Source of the DNA: Chloroflexota bacterium
Lineage (GTDB): Bacteria > Chloroflexota > Dehalococcoidia > Bin125
Length of the DNA stretch: 64,000 nt
Reading direction: 5' to 3'
Assembly (NCBI GenBank): GCA_028873865.1
Contig: JAPPNI010000025.1
Location: 1 to 64,000 of the forward strand
Position 1 is the first letter of the stretch, and each line of letters starts with the position of its first letter. Both the position numbers and the translations under genes were made by a program. Of the stretch, positions 60,563 through 64,000 are shown piece after piece. Below the pieces are notes generated by a model, which searched no databases, was not told where the DNA came from, and was given only the letters and a program-made list of their open reading frames with translations.

Positions 60563-61006
60563 GTGCGCTTCAAGGTCACCCTCAGTGATGAGGTGAGGGC
60601 GCAGTTGCGCAGACTGGCTCCCGACCCTAAGAGGCTCGTCCGGAGGGTGCTGCGGGAAATGGAAAGGGATCCGTTCGCGCTCGACTATCACCAATTGGAT
60701 CGACCAGAGGTCGTGTACCGCATTCGCGAGGGAGGTTATCGGATCGTGTTTGAGCCTGGTCCTGGTCATCGGGAGGTAACGGTTGTCAGGATTGGTCACC
60801 AAGGGTCCGTGTACGAGGGGTTGAAGACCCAATCGGCTAATGGGGAAGGATGTTCAGGTGGTCAGTCTCGCGCAGGGTCAGCGTCGCCTGCACCCGCATT
60901 CACAGCCGATACCGTCGTTGTCGCGATCTTGGCTGGGGTGGTATCCGGGACTGCCACGATACGTTCGTTGGCTGGTGTCGCAGGTGCTGCTAGACGAGGA
61001 ACCTGA
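60563..61006 (+). CDS. RelE/ParE-like toxin with run-on C-terminus
   Basis: GTG start 2 bp after the previous stop. The first 90 residues match small RelE/ParE-type proteins: EVRAQLRRLAPDPKRLVRRV, FALDYHQLDRPEVVYRIREG and YRIVFEPGPGHREVTVVRIGH. The family's proteins end near here (85-95 residues), but this frame runs to 147, the last 55 being Ala/Gly/Ser-rich and antisense to the nuclease gene. A TAA in another frame at about 60838 suggests a small indel removed the normal stop. The toxin may be non-functional. Confidence 0.6.
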   Translation: MRFKVTLSDEVRAQLRRLAPDPKRLVRRVLREMERDPFALDYHQLDRPEVVYRIREGGYRIVFEPGPGHREVTVVRIGHQGSVYEGLKTQSANGEGCSGGQSRAGSASPAPAFTADTVVVAILAGVVSGTATIRSLAGVAGAARRGT

Positions 61007-61984
61007 GGATCGACTCGTACCGGAGGCCTTGGGGTAGGAGCGACTACTGGTGTATCCGTAACTGCGCATCCTGCTGTTTACTGAGGTTCCAGAGACAGAG
61101 ACATTGCCGACCTTGCGGCCATAGGAGTCGGGCTGGGTCTGGGTGAAGCTCACTATAGTGCCTGGCGGAATCAGACTTCGAAGCCGAGAAGTTGCAGTGC
61201 TCCCTCCTCGCTCGTGAGTTTCCGGTGCCCAGACGTTTGCCAATCGAATTCGATAGGCCGAGCAGGACGCGCAATCTCGGACCTCGATCGTGTCGCCATC
61301 AATGATGCGTGTGACTCTGATACCCATTGTCGGTGAAGTTGACGTTAGAGACCGGCCACTTGTCGAGCTCGCAGTGTTTGAGCCGGAACCTGATCTGGTG
61401 GAAAGGGTCGGCGTATTTCTTGGAGTCTTACTCGGTGGATCCAGCGCTGCCAAGCGGGTCGCGGCGTCAAACCTTGCTCTTCGATCTTCTGACGACGAGT
61501 AGGACCGTCCGACGTAGCGGACAAACTCACGGGGACTGGTTACGAGACTCTTGGGGGACAGCGTGTAGCGAAGAGTGGAGTCATGCGGCTGTTGTCGAAT
61601 GGCAAGGGTCCATCCTCCGCTGTCTCCGATACAAAGCGACACTCTGGATAATGTGACTCGATTGTCTTTGCGAGGCCATCCCACGACGTCGGCGTTGGAT
61701 GTCAGGTAACATTTCCCATGTTGAGGGGCGGAAACCATTGCACGCTTGATCGTGCTCCATTCGGTATGGGTGCCAAGGACTTGGATCTCGAGTGAAATCC
61801 TCGCATCCGCTTGGAGGGTTGCGACAGGCCGAACTTTCGTGAACTCGGTAGCCCTGTTGGAGTCTTCGAGATTCTTGGACGATGACGATACGGAACACCC
61901 GACGGCCATAACAGCGGCGATTGCGATGACGATGAGAGTCGCCTTCGCTGTGTAGCCATGCGGACTGTCAGTCCCATTGCGCAT
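60878..61984 (-). CDS. Secreted lipoprotein nuclease: SNase domain plus Excalibur calcium-binding domain
   Basis: About 368 residues. The signal sequence ends AVMAVGC (lipobox). An uncharacterised N-terminal region (about 30-200) is followed by a thermonuclease domain: RIIDGDTIEVRDC, YRIRLANVWAPETHE (active-site Arg and Glu) and DSYGRKVGNV (second Arg). A Ser-rich linker leads to a C-terminal Excalibur motif, DRDNDGIGCE. Codon use is less GC-biased than in neighbours, suggesting transfer. ATG 61984 is favoured over 62014 (AAAGG upstream). It would degrade extracellular DNA in a calcium-dependent way. Confidence 0.85.
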   Translation of the reverse strand: MRNGTDSPHGYTAKATLIVIAIAAVMAVGCSVSSSSKNLEDSNRATEFTKVRPVATLQADARISLEIQVLGTHTEWSTIKRAMVSAPQHGKCYLTSNADVVGWPRKDNRVTLSRVSLCIGDSGGWTLAIRQQPHDSTLRYTLSPKSLVTSPREFVRYVGRSYSSSEDRRARFDAATRLAALDPPSKTPRNTPTLSTRSGSGSNTASSTSGRSLTSTSPTMGIRVTRIIDGDTIEVRDCASCSAYRIRLANVWAPETHERGGSTATSRLRSLIPPGTIVSFTQTQPDSYGRKVGNVSVSGTSVNSRMRSYGYTSSRSYPKASGTSRSSGSSSSSTCDTSQRTYRGSPGYHPSQDRDNDGIGCECGCRRR

Positions 61985-62060
61985 CGCGCGGCCTTTCGAT
62001 CCTATGAGCGACATTAGACGACGTCAGTAATGCAGGCAAAAGCTGTGAACCAGTCGATTC

Positions 62061-62093
62061 CCGTTATCCCAGCGAACGCGGGGAGCCATACGG
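62061..62093. repeat. Palindromic repeat, copy 1 (inverse orientation)
   Basis: ccgttatcccagcgaacgcg and what follows to 62093 is the imperfect reverse complement of the attcccgc...gcgggaat repeats at 62105 and 62529. It is an REP-like element. Confidence 0.6.
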
Positions 62094-62104
62094 CGTGTGA
62101 GGTC

Positions 62105-62136
62105 TGTATGGATTCCCGCTTGCGCGGGAATGACGG
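62105..62136. repeat. Palindromic repeat, copy 2
   Basis: ATTCCCGC (62112-62119), loop TTGC, GCGGGAAT (62124-62131), then gacgg. This is the widespread tggattcccgc...gcgggaatgacgg palindrome. Confidence 0.75.
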
Positions 62137-62179
62137 AAAGGCGGCGCGGGAACGATGGAGGGAACATGGAGCGATTTCG

Positions 62180-62479
62180 CTAAGCGAGTTCCTCATAAAG
62201 GTCGCGCCATCGAGGATTCGTCTCTCGAATCAGGTCAACCTTCCAGTCTCGATTCCACTTCTTCATACGCTTCTCTTTCAGGATCGCCTCCTCCATCGTG
62301 TCGTGCGTCTCGTACCAGACAAGACGGTCGAGCCCGTGTTGTTTGGCGAATCCCTCGATGAGTTTCTGTTTGTGGTTCCGGATGCGAGTCGGGAGATCGG
62401 AGGTGACCCCGATGTAGAGGGTTCCGTGCGGTTTGTTGGTGAGGAGGTAGACGCATGGCGTCCTTCGATCGATTGGCAC
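62180..62479 (-). CDS. GIY-YIG superfamily nuclease, small stand-alone type
   Basis: A 99-residue protein. CVYLLTNKPHGTLYIGVTSD has the VYLL...YIG pair (about 9-23), RIRNHKQKL the conserved Arg and His, and AILKEKRMKKWNRDWK the catalytic Glu region. The end, NPRWRDLYEEL, is typical of the YhbQ-like branch. Copies of an REP-like palindrome lie on both sides, a common genomic association for this branch and possibly a mobile unit. Confidence 0.9.
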   Translation of the reverse strand: MPIDRRTPCVYLLTNKPHGTLYIGVTSDLPTRIRNHKQKLIEGFAKQHGLDRLVWYETHDTMEEAILKEKRMKKWNRDWKVDLIRETNPRWRDLYEELA

Positions 62480-62528
62480 GTGTTTGGCCTCCTACCGATG
62501 GAGATGATGTGTGTTCCATTGCTAGGGC

Positions 62529-62560
62529 CGTATGGGTTCCCGCTTTCGCGGGAATGACGG
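62529..62560. repeat. Palindromic repeat, copy 3
   Basis: TTCCCGC (62537-62543), loop TTTC, GCGGGAA (62548-62554), then tgacgg, in the same orientation as copy 2. Confidence 0.75.
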
Positions 62561-62586
62561 CAAGTGGATGGCGTGTGCGCTTGTGG

Positions 62587-63738
62587 TTAGGCCCCGACGG
62601 CGACTTTGACGCTTGCAGGCAGCCTTGAGGTGAATACTTCGACGGCTTCTCGGACCATTTCTTCGAGGACTTCGGCGGCGGGTCGGAGTTCGTTGAGGAG
62701 GCCGGAGATCTGGCCGGCGGCGTTCATCAGGAGGTCTTCCCGTTCACCCTGCTTGGCGGCCTCGGCGATGTCGGCGATGAGGAGGCCCTGGAGGCCCATG
62801 GGCAGGGCCTGGGCACCGGAGTCTTCCCAGGCTTCGATTAACTCGTTGGTGATGTTACGCATGGTCTTGCCGGAGTAAAGGCGGGTGACTCGGGTGTCCT
62901 CGTCCTTAGCGGCGAGGATGCGGCGCTTGCGGAACTCGTCGAGGTTGGCTTCCTGAGTGGGGATGAAGACGGTGCCGCACCAGACGCCGACGCAGCCCAT
63001 GGCGAGGGCGGCGGCGAGTCCGCGGCCGTCGCCGATGCCTCCGGCGGCGATCACGGGTTTGGGGGCGACGGCGTCGAGCACCTGCGGGAGCAGGGCCATG
63101 GTGCCGATGCGGCCGGTGTGGCCGCCGGCCTCGTGACCCTGGGCGACGACGATGTCGGCGTTGCCTTCGTGGACGCGGCGGGCGTTCTTCACGTTGCCGA
63201 CCAGCGAGATGACTTTGCCGTTGGCCTCGTGGACCTGGTCGACGAATGGGGCGGGATTGCCCAGGCCTGTTGCCAGGACGGGCACCTGCATGCCGGTGAT
63301 CGTGTCGACCTGATCCTGGGGCGTGAAGCGCGGCGTGCGCACATCGGCGCGGGGCGCCTGAACGTCGGGCAGATCGAGGTTGGCGCGAATCTCGCCGATG
63401 ACTTCCTTGTGTTCGCCGGGCAGCAGGTCGCGCGGATCCTTCGGCCGTTCGCGTCCGCTGGGGCGCCGAGCAACGTTGGAGGGGACGAGGATGTCGACGC
63501 CGAAGGGGCGATCGGTGAGGTCCTGGATGCGGCGGATCTGGGCTTCGAGGCGGTCGGGTGGGAATCCGGCCGCTCCGAGGACGCCGAGTCCGCCGGCGTT
63601 GGAGATCGCGGCGACCAGCTCGGGTCCGGCGACGCCGCCCTGTCCGCCACCGACGGTCGGACCCATGCCGGCGAGGGCGATGGGGTATTCGATGTCGAGC
63701 AGGTCGCACATGTCGGTGTGGAGGATGGGTCGCGTCAT
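62587..63738 (-). CDS. Nitronate monooxygenase-family FMN protein
   Basis: A 383-residue TIM-barrel flavoenzyme. N-terminal YPIALAGMG, then ISNAGGLGVLGAAG, AQGHEAGGHTGRIGT (active-site His, about 198-212), and FMN-phosphate loop AAGGIGDGRGLAAALAMG (about 232-249). It oxidises alkyl nitronates; related members reduce enones. It is convergent with nothing close on the left and divergent from the last gene on the right. Confidence 0.9.
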   Translation of the reverse strand: MTRPILHTDMCDLLDIEYPIALAGMGPTVGGGQGGVAGPELVAAISNAGGLGVLGAAGFPPDRLEAQIRRIQDLTDRPFGVDILVPSNVARRPSGRERPKDPRDLLPGEHKEVIGEIRANLDLPDVQAPRADVRTPRFTPQDQVDTITGMQVPVLATGLGNPAPFVDQVHEANGKVISLVGNVKNARRVHEGNADIVVAQGHEAGGHTGRIGTMALLPQVLDAVAPKPVIAAGGIGDGRGLAAALAMGCVGVWCGTVFIPTQEANLDEFRKRRILAAKDEDTRVTRLYSGKTMRNITNELIEAWEDSGAQALPMGLQGLLIADIAEAAKQGEREDLLMNAAGQISGLLNELRPAAEVLEEMVREAVEVFTSRLPASVKVAVGA

Positions 63739-63836
63739 GGTTCACCAGCGATTCGCGGTCATGGGAGGAGTGTCGTCTGCATTGTTCCTGTAACCGCGCA
63801 CGCGGTCAATCGCGCATTGTGCGCAGTGCTCGGGGG

Positions 63837-63842
63837 TAAGAT
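63837..63842 (+). promoter_or_regulatory. -10 element for a leaderless transcript of the last gene
   Basis: TAAGAT ends 6 nt before ATG 63849, in the layout also seen at 19684 and 27462. gggggt just upstream could instead serve as a weak ribosome binding site. Confidence 0.35.
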
Positions 63843-63848
63843 GAGCGC

Positions 63849-64000
63849 ATGCTGATTCGGGCGACGCTGGGACTGGCGGTGGCGCTGGCGTTGCGAATCT
63901 GGTCGCGTCTGCGCAAGCCGCTGATCATCGCGGTCGGCAGCGTCATTCTGGTCATACTGTTGATCGTTGTGCTGCAATCCGGGCTTGGCGTGGACAGCGA
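63849..64000 (+). CDS. N-terminal part of a membrane protein of unknown function (partial)
   Basis: Fifty codons from ATG 63849 run off the window. They encode a short hydrophobic segment (LGLAVALALRIW), a basic turn RLRKP and a second strongly hydrophobic helix (VGSVILVILLIVVL) before QSGLGVDS. This looks like a signal anchor followed by an outside domain. The product cannot be named. Confidence 0.5.
   Translation, partial: MLIRATLGLAVALALRIWSRLRKPLIIAVGSVILVILLIVVLQSGLGVDS

Overview
The window is 64 kb of GC-rich, densely packed bacterial DNA in which almost all the sequence is coding. No rRNA, tRNA, CRISPR array or complete insertion sequence was seen. The gene content best fits a heterotrophic member of the Chloroflexota, perhaps a Dehalococcoidia or SAR202-like lineage; an actinobacterium is the main alternative. 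The grounds are coenzyme F420 genes (cofD, cofC), a B12-dependent ribonucleotide reductase, several CaiB/BaiF CoA-transferases, thiolase-like/DUF35 pairs, PPOX and nitroreductase flavoproteins and repeated in-situ gene duplications. The taxonomy is inferred from content and was not tested.

Layout. 1-4385: end of an unknown gene, two tandem paralogues of a poorly known family, a small-domain methyltransferase and an MFS exporter. 4386-5090: a small gene whose 3' half looks repeat-derived, and a 22-bp tandem repeat. 5091-8909: acyl-CoA dehydrogenase, F420 operon (unknown gene-cofD-cofC) and a PHP hydrolase. 8933-11019: three zinc-ribbon/RDD membrane proteins, the third behind a 15-codon leader ORF. 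11032-18589: class II RNR, a MetE-like barrel protein, two epoxide-hydrolase-like proteins and a LysM/M23 peptidase. 18590-29534: leader ORF plus sirtuin, M20 peptidase, enoyl-reductase-like SDR, thiolase/DUF35 pair, CaiB pair, two DUF3105 proteins, an acyl-CoA synthetase-like protein and a nitroreductase. 29535-38236: decamer repeat element, AlkA-type glycosylase, duplicated hydroxyacid dehydrogenase, carboxyltransferase, acetyl/propionyl-CoA synthetase type ligase, potassium channel, HtpX and an FmdB-type protein. 38233-57293: formyl-THF hydrolase-domain protein, PPOX protein, three ABC exporter systems (one with a 942-residue adaptor), two paralogous SDRs and a second thiolase/DUF35 pair. 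57290-64000: second CaiB pair, a second decamer element, then an accessory stretch (toxin-antitoxin-like pair, nuclease lipoprotein, GIY-YIG gene among palindromic repeats) and a nitronate monooxygenase.

Taken together the enzymes suggest breakdown of diverse carboxylic acids and lipid-like compounds as CoA thioesters: activation by ligase or CoA transfer, oxidation, thiolase-like C-C bond chemistry, SDR and hydroxyacid dehydrogenase steps. Substrates cannot be named from sequence alone.

The most unusual signals are: two homologous elements about 30 kb apart with strict 10-bp periodicity, each placed the same way before a gene; two leader ORFs whose stop codon lies in the loop of a 7-bp hairpin; two CaiB pairs in which one partner keeps and the other lacks the catalytic Asp; and an adaptor protein with two arms of 33-residue repeats and a two-cysteine tip.
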